This document shows, piece after piece, positions 1 to 10,584 of a DNA stretch of 64,000 bases (its first letter is position 1; every line of letters begins with the position of its first letter). The DNA lies in assembly GCA_030522415.1 (NCBI GenBank), contig CM060106.1, positions 61,311,512-61,375,511 on the forward strand, written 5' to 3'. The notes beneath the pieces were generated by a model. That model made no database searches, was not told the origin of the DNA, and saw only the letters and a program-made list of their open reading frames with translations. Source of the stretch: Channallabes apus (lineage: Eukaryota > Chordata > Actinopteri > Siluriformes > Clariidae). A program made the translations under genes and the position numbers.

Positions 1-138
1 ACGGGGACATCGTACATTAATTAATGTGATATCTTTAAATATACCAGAATAAAACGGCATTGGCAACTGTTATTCAGGTTATGAACAGCGCTGCAATAAT
101 ACAATACACTTTACTCTTATGTAAGTATAGTACTCTTA

Positions 139-436
139 TGTTCTCTATAGTAACATAACAAGTGTAGCTACAAATATTAAGTCAGCTCAGTCGATTCCAC
201 TAATTATAATTTACAGACCTCCAGGGCCGTATTCTGAATTTCTTAGTGAATTTGCAGATTTCATCTCAGACCTGGTCGTTTCTGTAGACAAAGTGTTAAT
301 TGTTGGAGATTTTAATATTCATTTTGAGAATCCAGAAGACCCTCTGAGAACAGCATTTATGTCCATACTGGACTCCGTAGGCGTAAATCAGTGTGTAGTA
401 GGACCCACTCATAAAGCAGGTCACACTTTAGATTTT
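139..436 (+). mobile_element. LINE-A copy A0, endonuclease fragment
   Basis: The plus strand encodes part of the APE-type endonuclease of the L2/CR1-like family found full length at 2614-7652, including [13 protein letters not shown] and [12 protein letters not shown]. The reading is collinear with that copy up to about 436 and then stops matching. Roughly 100 unassigned bases (437-535) follow before the same family resumes. The piece is degraded and non-coding today. It is the left part of an old element whose right part lies at 9047-9210, on the far side of LINE-B1. Confidence 0.8.
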
Positions 437-535
437 AGACCGAGGTGCCTTCTGGGAAACTGAATCTACAAACAAAAACTATGAAAAAACAAGACTCCAG
501 ACAAACAGTCCCCTCTAGAGGTGAACCCTCACAGG

Positions 536-602
536 AATAAGACCACTTCAGAAATCTCCACAACAACATCGTGCAATAGTGAGGACTTTATGAACTTTTT
601 GG
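536..602 (+). mobile_element. LINE-A copy A0, short ORF2 segment left of LINE-B1
   Basis: These bases encode [21 protein letters not shown], which in the full-length copy lies between the endonuclease and the reverse transcriptase. The element was therefore internally deleted or rearranged between 436 and 536. The match stops abruptly where LINE-B1 begins with TAAGATGGCGCC. It continues after LINE-B1 at about 9047 with the next codons of the same ORF, so LINE-B1 inserted into A0. Confidence 0.75.
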
Positions 603-875
603 TAAGATGGCGCCGGTGAGGTCGGCTGCCGTCACGACTGCTCCGACCACCTTTTCTTTGTTTTTGTTTTTTAAGTTAGTTTTCAGTGTTTTAAAATCGG
701 CAAAATCACCACCATTGAGTACATTAGGTATGATAGAGACACTCTTGTTTCTATTGGTATACAATGTACTCACAATTCGACGGTTTTAACTCCGGATCCG
801 AGCTGGCCGAGTGAGATCCTGAGGGAGAACAATGGACGCGACGCGAAGCGACGGACCCGAGGGAAACGAGCTGGC

Positions 876-2607
876 GTGAGGAACCGGCTCCGAGCCCGTG
901 CACACCGCACACCTCTGCCTAGCATCCTGCTCGCCAACGTCCAGTCACTGGAGAACAAACTGGATGACCTCAGGGCCAGGATAAAGTTCCAGAGAGACAT
1001 TCGGGACTGCAATCTCCTCTGCTTCACCGAGACATGGCTGAACCCAGCGGTGCCAGACCACGCCATACAGCCGGCCGAGTTCTTCTCGGTTCACCGCATG
1101 GACAGGACGCGGGACTCGGGGAAGTCAAGGGGAGGCGGCGTGTGCTTAATGGTGAACAACAGCTGGTGCAACAGCGCGAGCGTTGTTCCTCTTACACGCT
1201 CCTGCACACCAAACCTGGAACTACTGTCCATCATGTGTCGTCCATTTTATCTTCCACGGGAGTTCACATCGGTCATAATCAGCGCCGTTTACATACCTCC
1301 ACAAGCGGACACTGAAACTGCCTTATGCGAGCTGCATGAGGCGCTCACACAGCACCAGACACAACACCGGGACGCTGCGCTCATTGTGGCGGGGGATTTT
1401 AATAGTGCCAACCTCAAACGCGCAGCGCCGAACTTTTATCAGCACATCACCTGCCCCACCAGGGGCGAAAGGACACTGGACCATTGTTATACCACGGTCA
1501 AAAACGGTTACAAGGCACAATCTCGTCCAGCGTTTGGTAAATCCGACCACGCCGCCATTTTCCTCATGCCAAAATATAAACAAAGGCTGAAACAGGAAGT
1601 TCCGGTCCTGAGGGAGGTCGCGCGCTGGACGGACCAATCGGTGGCCGCGTTACAGGACGCACTCGATGACGCAGACTGGGACATGTTTAGAAACAGCTCC
1701 GATGATGACGTCAGCGTGTTTACGGAAGCGGTTGTGGGATTTATTGAAAAGCTGGCAGACGATACGGTAGAGAAAAAGACTATCAGAACGTTTCCCAACC
1801 AGAAGCCGTGGGTGGATAAAACCATCTGCGACGCTCTGAGATCTCGCACAGCTGCCTACAACACGGGACTTGCATCGGGAGACATGGAACCGTACAAGGC
1901 TGCGTCATATAACGTCCGGAAGGCGGTGAAAGAGGCAAAGCAGCGCTACGGGAGAAAACTAGAGTCACAGCTTCAACAGAGTGACTCTAGGAGCCTGTGG
2001 CAGGGACTGAGAACAATAACGGACTACAAAGCACCAACATCCGGTATGACGAACGCGGACGCGACTCTGGCAGACGAGCTGAACACATTTTACGCTCGCT
2101 TCGAGGCTGCAGCTAAAGACGCTAGCAATGCTAATGCTAACGGTGCTAATGCTAATGGCGCTAATGCTAGCGGCGCTAACGGCTGCAGACAGGAAGACAC
2201 AGTCAGCACAGGGAACGCGCTCATCATCTCCGAGCACGACGTGAGGAGAGCCTTCAAGAGAGTGAACACCAGGAAAGCAGCAGGACCAGACGGCATCTCA
2301 GGCCGTATCCTCAGAGCCTGCGCAGACCAGCTAGCACCTGTGTTCACTGAGATATTCAACATCTCTTTATCTCAGTCGGTGATCCCCACATGCTTCAAAG
2401 AGTCCATTATTGTTCCTGTTCCAAAGAAACCACATCCTGCTTCTCTCAATGACTATCGCCCTGTAGCTCTCACCTCAGTAGTGATGAAGTGCTTTGAACG
2501 CCTTATCAGAGACTTCATCATTTCTTCACTACCCGACACACTGGACCCACTACAGTTTGCATACCGTCAGAACCGCTCCACAGACGATGCAATCTCTCAT
2601 CTCCTCC
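876..2607 (+). pseudogene. LINE-B1 ORF, 5' part: endonuclease and start of reverse transcriptase
   Basis: About 577 residues are open. The APE-type endonuclease comes first, with its active-site signatures FTETWLNP, AGDFNS and KSDHAAIFL. A linker with an NANANGANANGA-type repeat follows, then reverse-transcriptase fingers (RKAAGPDGISGRILR, NDYRPVALTSVVMKCFERL). Translation then runs into the LINE-A1 tail and reaches a stop at 2702, so the last ~30 residues of the open frame are foreign. Its role in an intact element would be target nicking and target-primed reverse transcription. The start near 876 is not certain, because the frame is open upstream without a clear initiation context. Confidence 0.75.
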
Positions 2608-3627
2608 ACACATTCAATTCAGTTTCAGTTTTTATTTGTATAGCGCTTTTAACAATTGACATTGTCTCAAAACAGCTTTACACAATCAAAAGAATTATTT
2701 AAGTTTGTATGGAATGTGAATGTGTATGAATCAAAATGTTCAGATATTCCCTGGCGAGCAAGCCCGAGGGCGACAGTGGCAAGGAAAAACTCCCTGAGAT
2801 GGTAATAGGAAGAAACCTTGAGAGGAACCAGACTCGACAGGGAACCCATCCTCATCTGGGTGAAACAGATAGTAGGAAATGATCTGCATTTATACAGTGT
2901 TAAGTGTTAGGTTCAGCTATAATATTTGATGTTAATTGATGTTATAATACTTGATGTTAAAATGGAGTCCAGTAGTTATTCGAGACTCAGATAGACTTGT
3001 AGAAAGTTCCAGTCCTGAACTATCGAATTGTCAAGTCCTCAGAGAAACAGCTGACCACACCAGTCGAGGCCAGAACCATGTTCTAAGTATAGAGAATCAT
3101 CCCCAGACACCAGACGCATCCTAAAGAGACACACGGGGCATCCATGCGATGAGACCTCCAACCAGAAACCGGGCACCAGGATGGATCAGACAGGTCCGGA
3201 GGGAAGAGGGAGTCTGGATCACTGGCAGCTCAGGAACCACATGTGTAGCTCGACAGAGAGAGAGAGAAAGAGTGAAAGGGGGAGACAGGGGCAGAGAGGA
3301 AAGAGAAAGAGGGGGAGGAAGAGAAGAGGAGGAGAGATTGCAATTAGGTATGGTCACAGTCACAATGTCTAATGTGAATGTATATTTACTGTAGAGTGCA
3401 AGCAGGGACTCCGGCAGGACTAACTATGACAGCATAACTAAAAGGGAGAGCCAGAAGGAAACACAAACATGAGGGCTCCCTGAGATGTAAAGCAAACAAT
3501 CACCTCACCGTCAACAAACCTGAGTGATCAAATGAGACTGAGGAAGACAGCATCTAAACATACCAGTTCACCATAATACTCTACGTCCATGAGTCCCCCA
3601 GATCTGCTCCTTTACCTTATGGCAAAT

Positions 3628-6600
3628 CTATTTATAAAATGCTTGGTTAAATAAATAGGTTTTTAGCCTAGACTTAAACACTGAGACTGTGTCTGAGTCC
3701 CGAACACTATTTGGAAGACTATTCCATAATTTTGGGGCTTTGTAAGAAAAAGCTCTGCCCCCAGCTATAGTTTTCATAATACGCGGTACTGATAAGCAGC
3801 CTGCATCCTTTGACCGAAGTAGGCGTGGCGGATCGTAAGACACTAGCAGTTCGCTCAGATACTGCGGCGCGAGACCATTTAATGCCTTATATGTCAAGAG
3901 TAGTATTTTAAAATCAATGCGAAATTTCAGAGGGAGCCAATGCAGTGAAGATAGGATAGGGGTGATGTGCTCATATCTTCTGGTTCTAGTGAGGACTCTC
4001 GCTGCTGCATTCTGGACTAGCTGAAGCTTGTTTATGCACCTAACTGAACAACCAGACAGTAAGGCATTACAATAGTCCAACCTAGAAGTGATAAAAGCAT
4101 GAACTAGTTTTTCTGCATCATTTAGCAACAATATATTTCTTATTTTGGCGATATTTCTAAGGTGAAAGAATGCTATCCTGGTGATATTATCTACATGAGC
4201 TTCAAATGAAAGGCTGGAATCTATAATCACGCCGAGGTCTTTTACTGTTGCATTTGACGGAACAGAAAGGCCATCTAAAGTTACGGTGTGATCTAAGATT
4301 TTACTTCTAGCTGTATGCGGTCCTATGACTAGAACTTCTGTCTTATCCGGATTAAGCAGAAGGAAGTTAATTAGCATCCAATTTCTTATGTCCTGAACAC
4401 ATTGCTCAACTTTAGTAAGATGGTTTTTCTCATCAGGTTTTGTTGAGACGTATAGCTGTGTGTCGTCAGCATAACAATGAAAACTAATACCATGCTTACG
4501 GATTATGTTGCCCAGAGGAAGCATGTAAAGGGAAAAAAGCAGTGGGCCTAAAACTGAATCCTGCGGAACGCCAAACTCCACTAGAGAACATGCAGAATAA
4601 TCACCATTTAAGTCTACATACTGATAACGATCGGTCAAATAGGATCTGAGCCAGGAGAGGGTTGTACCCTTAATTCCTACTAAATTTTCTAATCTGTGAA
4701 GAAGAATAGCATGATCAATAGTGTCAAAAGCTGCACTGAGGTCGAGTAATACAAGCATAGTTATACAACCCTGATCAGAGGCCAATAGGAGGTCATTTAC
4801 TACTTTAACGAGTGCTGTTTCTGTGCTGTGATGAGGCCTAAATCCTGACTGATACAGTTCATGTATGCCATTTCTATGTAGATATGAGCATAGCTGCTCC
4901 GCTACTATCTTTTCCAGAATCTTAGCGATAAAGGGGAGGTTTGATATTGGCCTGTAATTGGACAGCTGACAGGGGTCGAGGTCAGGTTTCTTAATTATTG
5001 GTTTAATAACTGCTACTTTAAAAGATTTTGGAACATAACCAATGCTGAGTGAGGAATTAATTATTCTCAACATCGGTTCTGTTATTACTGGTACTATCCG
5101 TTTAAGAAAATGTGTCGGTATAGGATCTAATATACAGGTTGATGAATTTGCAGAAGAGATGAGTGAAATTAGTTCATTCTCTTCAAGAGGAGTAAAGTAT
5201 TCTAGGTTTGAATCTGACATGGCTAGGTTAACATCAGTATCAATTACATTGTTTGGTTTCAAAGCCTCAATTTTATGCCTGATATTTACAATTTTATTAT
5301 TAAAAAAGTTCATGAAGTCCTCACTATTGCATGATGTTGTTGTGGAGATTTCTGTAGTGGTCTTATTTCTGGTTAATTTGGCTACGGTATTAAATAAAAA
5401 TCTAGGATTATTTTTATTTTCTTCTATAAGAGTGGAGAGATACGTTGATCTAGCTACACTAAGAGCTTTCCTATAGTTCAGGATGCTCTCTTTCCATGCT
5501 ATTTGAAATACCAACAATTTAGTTTGACGCCATTTACGCTCTAATTTCCGAGCAGTCTGTTTTAAAGTGCGCGTGTGATCGTTATACCAGGGAGCGAGTT
5601 TCTTATCTCTAATAATTTTTCTTTTAGCTGGAGCTACATTATCTAAGGTACAACGAAGTGTCGACTCTAAATATTCAGTCGCCTGATCAAGTTCTGTGGG
5701 GTCAGACGGTGGCCTAATCGAAGTTGGTAACTCTGGGAGATTACTGATAAAACTCTGTGTGGTAGTCGATGTGAATGTACGTTTAATACGGTAGCGCGGT
5801 GCTGTGTGTACATTATCACTGTGACACACTTGAATGGAGACAAGATAGTGATCTGAGATAATTTCAGACAGTGGAATTGTGAATACATTTCTTATAATTA
5901 ATCCGAAGAATATTACTAAATCTAAAGTGTGACCTGCTTTATGAGTGGGTCCTACTACACACTGATTTACACCTACGGAGTCCAGTATGGATATAAATGC
6001 TGTTCTCAGAGGGTCTTCTGGATTCTCAAAATGAATGTTAAAATCTCCAGCAATTAACACTTTGTCTACAGAAATGACCAGGTCTGAGATAAAATCTGCA
6101 AATTCACTAAGAAATTCAGAATACGGCCCTGGAGGTCTGTAAATTATAATTAGTGGAATCGACTGAGCTGATTTAATATACTTAAATACACTTATGTTAC
6201 TATAGAGAATTTCAAATGAGTTAAATTTGTGTCGGTGTTTTTGTACGATAGACAGATTATCATTATGAATAACTGCGACGCCTCCTCCTCTACCAGTTAA
6301 CCGAGGCTGGTGTATGTAGCTGTATCCAGGAGGACTAGCTTCATTTAGAGCTACATACTCGTCCTGTTTAACCCATGTTTCAGTTAAACAGAGTATATCA
6401 AACGCCTGATCTGTGATAATTTCATTAACAATAACTGCTTTAGATGCGAGAGATCTAATATTTAACAATCCTAGCTTCAGATCAGAGGTGCCGGCTGCGC
6501 ATTCAGTATGATCGGAGTTTGTGGACTTTATGTTAATTAGATTATTGAAACAGACTTTCTGGGTCTTTCTACATTTTTGCTTAGATCGGGGAACAGACAC
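3628..6600 (-). CDS. LINE-A1 ORF2: endonuclease plus reverse transcriptase, 990 residues
   Basis: The N-terminal ~230 residues form an APE-type endonuclease (LTETW with Glu near 74, GDFNIH near 185, SDHYLVS). The reverse transcriptase occupies roughly 490-760, with [24 protein letters not shown] (catalytic Asp near 620) and CYADDTQLY (catalytic pair near 712-713). A basic C-terminal region ends in [12 protein letters not shown]. The frame is open from start to stop. One departure stands out: the usual [10 protein letters not shown] reads [10 protein letters not shown], which replaces a glycine conserved in every other copy in this window. That change probably reduces or abolishes polymerase activity. 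The element is in cis with ORF1, 96 bp upstream. Confidence 0.88.
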   Translation of the reverse strand: MSVPRSKQKCRKTQKVCFNNLINIKSTNSDHTECAAGTSDLKLGLLNIRSLASKAVIVNEIITDQAFDILCLTETWVKQDEYVALNEASPPGYSYIHQPRLTGRGGGVAVIHNDNLSIVQKHRHKFNSFEILYSNISVFKYIKSAQSIPLIIIYRPPGPYSEFLSEFADFISDLVISVDKVLIAGDFNIHFENPEDPLRTAFISILDSVGVNQCVVGPTHKAGHTLDLVIFFGLIIRNVFTIPLSEIISDHYLVSIQVCHSDNVHTAPRYRIKRTFTSTTTQSFISNLPELPTSIRPPSDPTELDQATEYLESTLRCTLDNVAPAKRKIIRDKKLAPWYNDHTRTLKQTARKLERKWRQTKLLVFQIAWKESILNYRKALSVARSTYLSTLIEENKNNPRFLFNTVAKLTRNKTTTEISTTTSCNSEDFMNFFNNKIVNIRHKIEALKPNNVIDTDVNLAMSDSNLEYFTPLEENELISLISSANSSTCILDPIPTHFLKRIVPVITEPMLRIINSSLSIGYVPKSFKVAVIKPIIKKPDLDPCQLSNYRPISNLPFIAKILEKIVAEQLCSYLHRNGIHELYQSGFRPHHSTETALVKVVNDLLLASDQGCITMLVLLDLSAAFDTIDHAILLHRLENLVGIKGTTLSWLRSYLTDRYQYVDLNGDYSACSLVEFGVPQDSVLGPLLFSLYMLPLGNIIRKHGISFHCYADDTQLYVSTKPDEKNHLTKVEQCVQDIRNWMLINFLLLNPDKTEVLVIGPHTARSKILDHTVTLDGLSVPSNATVKDLGVIIDSSLSFEAHVDNITRIAFFHLRNIAKIRNILLLNDAEKLVHAFITSRLDYCNALLSGCSVRCINKLQLVQNAAARVLTRTRRYEHITPILSSLHWLPLKFRIDFKILLLTYKALNGLAPQYLSELLVSYDPPRLLRSKDAGCLSVPRIMKTIAGGRAFSYKAPKLWNSLPNSVRDSDTVSVFKSRLKTYLFNQAFYK

Positions 6601-6696
6601 AGTCTCAATATGGTGAACCCTGAGTGACGACTCTATGCAGCTAGCAGACGGTTGGTTTAGCCTGTCTGTCTGCTCCCTGGCCTGGGCTCTGGATTG

Positions 6697-7602
6697 TCAC
6701 CGATTAACTAGACCTCTACTGAGACTATGAGCTATACTACAGGAAATGAGAGCAGCACCTTCCCGAGTGGGATGGACACCGTCCCGCCCTAACAGGCCAG
6801 CTTTGCCCTCAAAGGTCTTCCAATTATCTATGTAGCCCACATTATTTTTGGAGCACCACCTGGACATCCAGCGGTTCAGCGACCATAACCTGCTGTAAGC
6901 TATGTCGCCACGTCTCATTGGGATGGGACCAGAGCATACTACTTCATCGGACATCGCCTTCGCTAATTTAAACACCTCTGTAAAGTTACTCTTACTAACC
7001 TCTGACTGACGAAGGCGTATATCATTAGCTCCAGCATGTACCACTATCTTAGAGAACCTGTGCTGTCCTAGAGCCCTAAGATTACCTGCTATGTCCGGTG
7101 CTCTGGCTCCCGGGATACACCTAACCACTGCCGCTGGCGCCCCTAAAGGTCTAGCTAATGTCACGTGTCTCAGTATAGAGTCTCCTATAACCAGAGCTCT
7201 TTCAGGTTTCTCAGCGGGTGCATCACTGAGGAGAGCAAACCTGTTGGACACGTGAGGCGCAGAGGAGGTGTGCTCCGGTGGGCTAGCCTTAGCGTTAGCT
7301 TTGGCTGAACGAGTATGCCGCCGAGTCGTCACCCACTCGCCCCGCTGTGAGGGCTCAAATGCCGGAGTCGGGGGCTGATTATCTCCGCCTGTGGCACCCA
7401 GACTGTCCGCTACGGGAATAACGCTGCTCTCACACTGTCTAACACTCTCTAAAGTCTGGATGCGCTCCTCTAACGCTGATATCTTCTCCGTCAGAGTGCT
7501 CACTAACACACACCTATCACAAATAAAATTATCACTAATGACGGAGGAAGAATGTCTAAACATCCTGCACTCTACACACTGAACAAGCTGAACGGTAGAC
7601 AT
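6697..7602 (-). CDS. LINE-A1 ORF1: Cys-rich N terminus plus SGNH-type esterase domain, 301 residues
   Basis: The N terminus carries CVECRMFRH...CDRC, a likely metal-binding finger, followed by a short heptad-like stretch (LTEKISALEERIQTLESV) suggesting a coiled coil. Residues ~135-300 look like an SGNH/GDSL hydrolase: VIGDSILRH (block with the nucleophile Ser), HAGANDIRLRQ (block with Gly/Asn) and DGVHPTREGA (Asp-x-x-His). Esterase-domain ORF1 proteins are known from CR1/L2-type LINEs, where they act with the RNA in the ribonucleoprotein. The domain is complete and in frame. The start Met (MSTVQLVQCVECR) is shared with the A6 and A4 fragments. Confidence 0.85.
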   Translation of the reverse strand: MSTVQLVQCVECRMFRHSSSVISDNFICDRCVLVSTLTEKISALEERIQTLESVRQCESSVIPVADSLGATGGDNQPPTPAFEPSQRGEWVTTRRHTRSAKANAKASPPEHTSSAPHVSNRFALLSDAPAEKPERALVIGDSILRHVTLARPLGAPAAVVRCIPGARAPDIAGNLRALGQHRFSKIVVHAGANDIRLRQSEVSKSNFTEVFKLAKAMSDEVVCSGPIPMRRGDIAYSRLWSLNRWMSRWCSKNNVGYIDNWKTFEGKAGLLGRDGVHPTREGAALISCSIAHSLSRGLVNR

Positions 7603-7658
7603 TATAACGTACCTCTGTGTCGGAGTTTTAGTTGTTTAGTTGAGGAAACTAAACACAT

Positions 7659-8669
7659 CACTCACTCACCTGGACACTAGGAAAGGGAATTATGTTAAAA
7701 TGCTCTTCATCGACTACAGCTCTGCTTTTAACACAATAATTACTTCCACACTCACCACCAAGCTGGAGCACCTGGGACTGAGCTCATCTATATGTCAGTG
7801 GATCTCCAATTTTCTGACTGGCAGACCACAGGCAGTAAGGATGGGCGGACATGTCTCAGCTACACTCACTCTCAGCACTGGAGCCCCCCCAGGGTTGTGT
7901 TCTGAGCCCCCTGCTGTACTCTTTGTACACCCACGACTGCGTGGCCACTACCAACTCCACCTCCATCATCAAGTTTGCTGACGACACCGTCGTGGTCGGA
8001 CTGATCACCAACAATGATGAGTCGGACTACCTAGAGGAGATTGGAAATCTGGAGAACTGGTGCCAGAGGAACAATCTCCTCCTGAACGTCAGTAAGACAA
8101 AGGAGCTGATAGTGGACTTTAGTACAAAGCAGGAGAGGAACTACCAGACCCCCGTCATCAACAGGAGCCCAGTGGAGAGAGTGGACAGCTTCAGATACCT
8201 CGGTGTTCACATCACGCAGGACCTATCATGGTCCTGTCACATCAACACCGTGGTGAAAAAAGCCCGGCAGCGTCTCTACCACCTCAGACGCTTGAGAGAC
8301 TTTAGACTGCCCTCCAAGGTGCTCAGGAACTTCTACTCCTGCACCATAGAGAGCATCCTGACGGGAAACATCACGACCTGGTTCGGGAACAGCACCATGC
8401 AGGACAGACGAGCTCTACAGAGGGTGGTGCGATCAGCCGAACGCATCATCCGCACTGAGCTCCCTGACCTGCACTCCATCTACAGCAAGCGGTGCTGGAC
8501 TAAGGCCAGGAAGATCATGAAGGACCTCAGTCACCCCAGTAATGGACTGTTCTCTTTGTTGCGGTCTGGGAAGAGATTCCGCTCCCTAACGGCCAACACA
8601 GAGAGACTGAGGAGGAGCTTCTTCCCGCAGGCGATAAGGTCTCTCAATCACACTTCCACACAGGACTAA
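7659..8669 (+). pseudogene. LINE-B1 ORF, 3' part: reverse transcriptase core and C terminus
   Basis: Coding resumes directly after the LINE-A1 target duplication with [27 protein letters not shown] (motif A). It contains [10 protein letters not shown] (motif C) and runs to a stop at 8669. A run of C residues near 7888-7895 shifts the frame, so motif B (normally [11 protein letters not shown]) is read in another frame. The product cannot be made as one chain even if LINE-A1 were absent. The B2 copy shows the undamaged frame here. The ~380-bp 3' UTR follows. Confidence 0.8.
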
Positions 8670-9046
8670 TAACATCTTTTAAGCTCACAACACTGACTGG
8701 ACAATCATGGACACGTTCATACACACTTGCACTAAATACTCATACATCTGGACAATTGCACATGTCACCTTTCATGCATATTTGCACAACCACTGACACT
8801 TTAATACCATATTTCTATATTTTTGCAATATTTTATTATGCCCTTATGCACAGTTAATTTTACAAATTTTACTAGTTAAAATTATTTCTTTAGTATTTCC
8901 TTTTTATTGATTATTTATTTTACGTACAAGATTTTATTTTCTTATTTTCTTTTTTTTAAGGTCACTGGCGGTCGTATAAAAGCATTTCACTGCATATTAT
9001 ACTGTGTATGATTGTGTATGTGACTAATAAAATTTGAATTTGAGTT

Positions 9047-9210
9047 TGAAATAATAAAATTGCAAATATCAGGCATAAAATTGAGGCTTTGAAACCGAAC
9101 AATGCAATTGATGTAGATGTTAAACTAACTATGTCAGATCGGAACCTAGAATACTTTACTTCTCTTGAAGAGAACGAACTAATTTCACTCATCTCTTCTG
9201 CAAATTAATC
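9047..9210 (+). mobile_element. LINE-A copy A0, right part after LINE-B1
   Basis: This encodes NKI(A)[13 protein letters not shown]...[19 protein letters not shown], the N-terminal reverse-transcriptase region of LINE-A, continuing the segment at 536-602. It decays into unassigned sequence after about 9210. Several substitutions relative to the other copies are consistent with an older insertion. Confidence 0.7.
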
Positions 9211-9495
9211 AACGTATAGATGGGGCATTTAAAAATGAGCGTTTTTTTCTGCAGCATGACGAAATTATTCGCGCTGACTGCCGCGCTATTCTGCGAGTGC
9301 GCTCCTTGGAATTTTATTCCAAGTGTTGTACTTCACAGAATTCCCACCAGGTGGCACATGAAAGAACACTGCCAGAGCACATTATATGTGCAATGTATAG
9401 TATAGTCTATATGCACATATATGCATGTAACTTAGTGATTGTGTTAAATTCTGAACAAATAGTCAGTTATATATATGTGTGTGTATATATGTATA
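9211..9495. other. Unassigned interval
   Basis: No coding pattern or recognisable element is seen. The right end has short GT/AT alternations leading into the Tc1 terminus at 9496. Confidence 0.5.
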
Positions 9496-9893
9496 CAGTG
9501 GCTTGCAAAAGTATTCAGCCCCCTTGATCTTTTCCACATTTTGTCACATTACAGCCACAAACATGAATCAATTTTATTGGAATTCCACGTGAAAGACCAA
9601 AACAGAGTGGTCTACACGTGAGAAGTGGAACGAAAATCATACATGATTCCAAACATTTTTTTTTTACAAATAAATAACTGCAAAGTGGGGTGTGCGTAAT
9701 TATTCAGCCCCCTTTGGTCTGAGTGCAGTCAGTTGCCCATAGACATTGCCTGCTGAGTGCTAATGACTAAATAGAGTGCACCTGTGTGTAATCTAATGTC
9801 AGTACAAATACAGTTGCTCTGTGACGGCCTCAGAGGTTGTCTAAGAGAATATTGGGAGCAACAACACCATGAAGTCCAAAGAACACACCAGAC
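9496..9893 (+). mobile_element. Tc1-like transposon fragment, left end only
   Basis: It begins CAGTGGCTTGCAAAAGTATT after a TA. An inner copy of the motif (ATTATTCAGCCCCC) lies about 200 bp in, as expected of an IR/DR-type terminal repeat. The 5' leader ends with ATGAAGTCCAAAGAACAC, which reads like a Tc1-family transposase start. After ~9 codons it runs straight into LINE-A3, so the transposase gene and right end are missing. It is a different Tc1 subfamily from the intact one at 51510. Confidence 0.8.
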
Positions 9894-9900
9894 CATACTG

Positions 9901-10504
9901 GTCCATACTGGACTCCGTAGGCGTAAATCAGTGTGTAGTAGGACCCACTCATAAAGCAGGTCACACTTTAGACTTAATAATATTTTTCGGATTAAGTATA
10001 AGAAATGTATTCACAATTCCACTGTCTGAAATTATCTCAGATCACTATCTTGTCTCCATTCAAGTGTGTCACAGTGATAATGTACGCACAGCACCGCGCT
10101 ACCGTATTAAACGTACATTCACATCAACTACCACACAGAGTTTTATCAGTAATCTCCCAGAGTTACCAACTTCGATTAGGCCACCGTCTGACCCCACAGA
10201 ACTCGATCAGGCGACTGAATATTTAGAGTCGACATTTCGTTGTACCTTAGATAATGTAGCTCCAGCTAAAAGAAAAATTATTAGAGATAAGAAACTTCCT
10301 CCCTGGTATAACGATCACACGCGCACTTTAAAACAGACCGCTCGGAAATTAGAGTGTAAATGGCGTCAAACTAAATTGTTAGTATTTCAAATAGCATGGA
10401 AAGAGAGCATCCTGAACTATAGGAAAGCTCTTAGTGTAGCTAGATCAACGTATCTCTCCACTCTTATAGAAGAAAATAAAAATAATCCTACTGTAGATTT
10501 TTAA
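9901..10504 (+). pseudogene. LINE-A3 ORF2, first open segment: endonuclease end and linker
   Basis: About 200 residues from the endonuclease C-terminal half ([15 protein letters not shown]) through the basic linker are open. They end at a premature stop where [14 protein letters not shown] of the other copies has become KNNPTVDF. The first nine codons of the open frame belong to the adjoining Tc1 fragment, so the apparent start is an artefact of the junction. Confidence 0.75.
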
Positions 10505-10584
10505 TTAATACCGTAGCCAAATTAACCAGAAATAAGACCACTACAGAAATCTCCACAACAACATCATGGAATAGTGAGGACTTC

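Larger units (their letters stand above)
2614..7652 (-). mobile_element. LINE-A1, near-complete L2/CR1-like retrotransposon
   Basis: The minus-strand element has a 5' UTR near 7652, ORF1 (7602-6697), ORF2 (6600-3628), a ~1-kb 3' UTR and a 3' tail of AATTG/GAATT units at 2614-2625. It is flanked by the 6-bp direct repeat ACACAT (2608-2613 and 7653-7658), and LINE-B1 coding sequence resumes exactly after it. Both ORFs are open, so it is among the younger insertions here. The 5' end differs from the longer ends seen in A4 and A6, so slight 5' truncation is possible. Confidence 0.9.
603..9050 (+). mobile_element. LINE-B1, Rex1-like non-LTR retrotransposon, split by LINE-A1
   Basis: The 5' end (TAAGATGGCGCCGG) matches the 5' end of the second copy (B2) near 51500. 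The 3' end is a CACTGCATAT...TGTGTATGTGAC block followed by a short TTTGAA-rich tail ending at 9050. The single ORF has an endonuclease followed by a reverse transcriptase. It is interrupted at 2614-7652 by LINE-A1 and further damaged by a frameshift near 7893. The host site is the older LINE-A0. No clear target duplication is visible at its outer ends. The Rex1/Babar assignment is from general likeness; a broader CR1/Jockey-superfamily label is safer. Confidence 0.8.

Noticed and set aside
9869..10504. Chimaeric gene starting MKSKEHTRP
   Set aside because: The first nine codons come from a Tc1 leader fragment and the rest from a broken LINE-A3; the junction is accidental.
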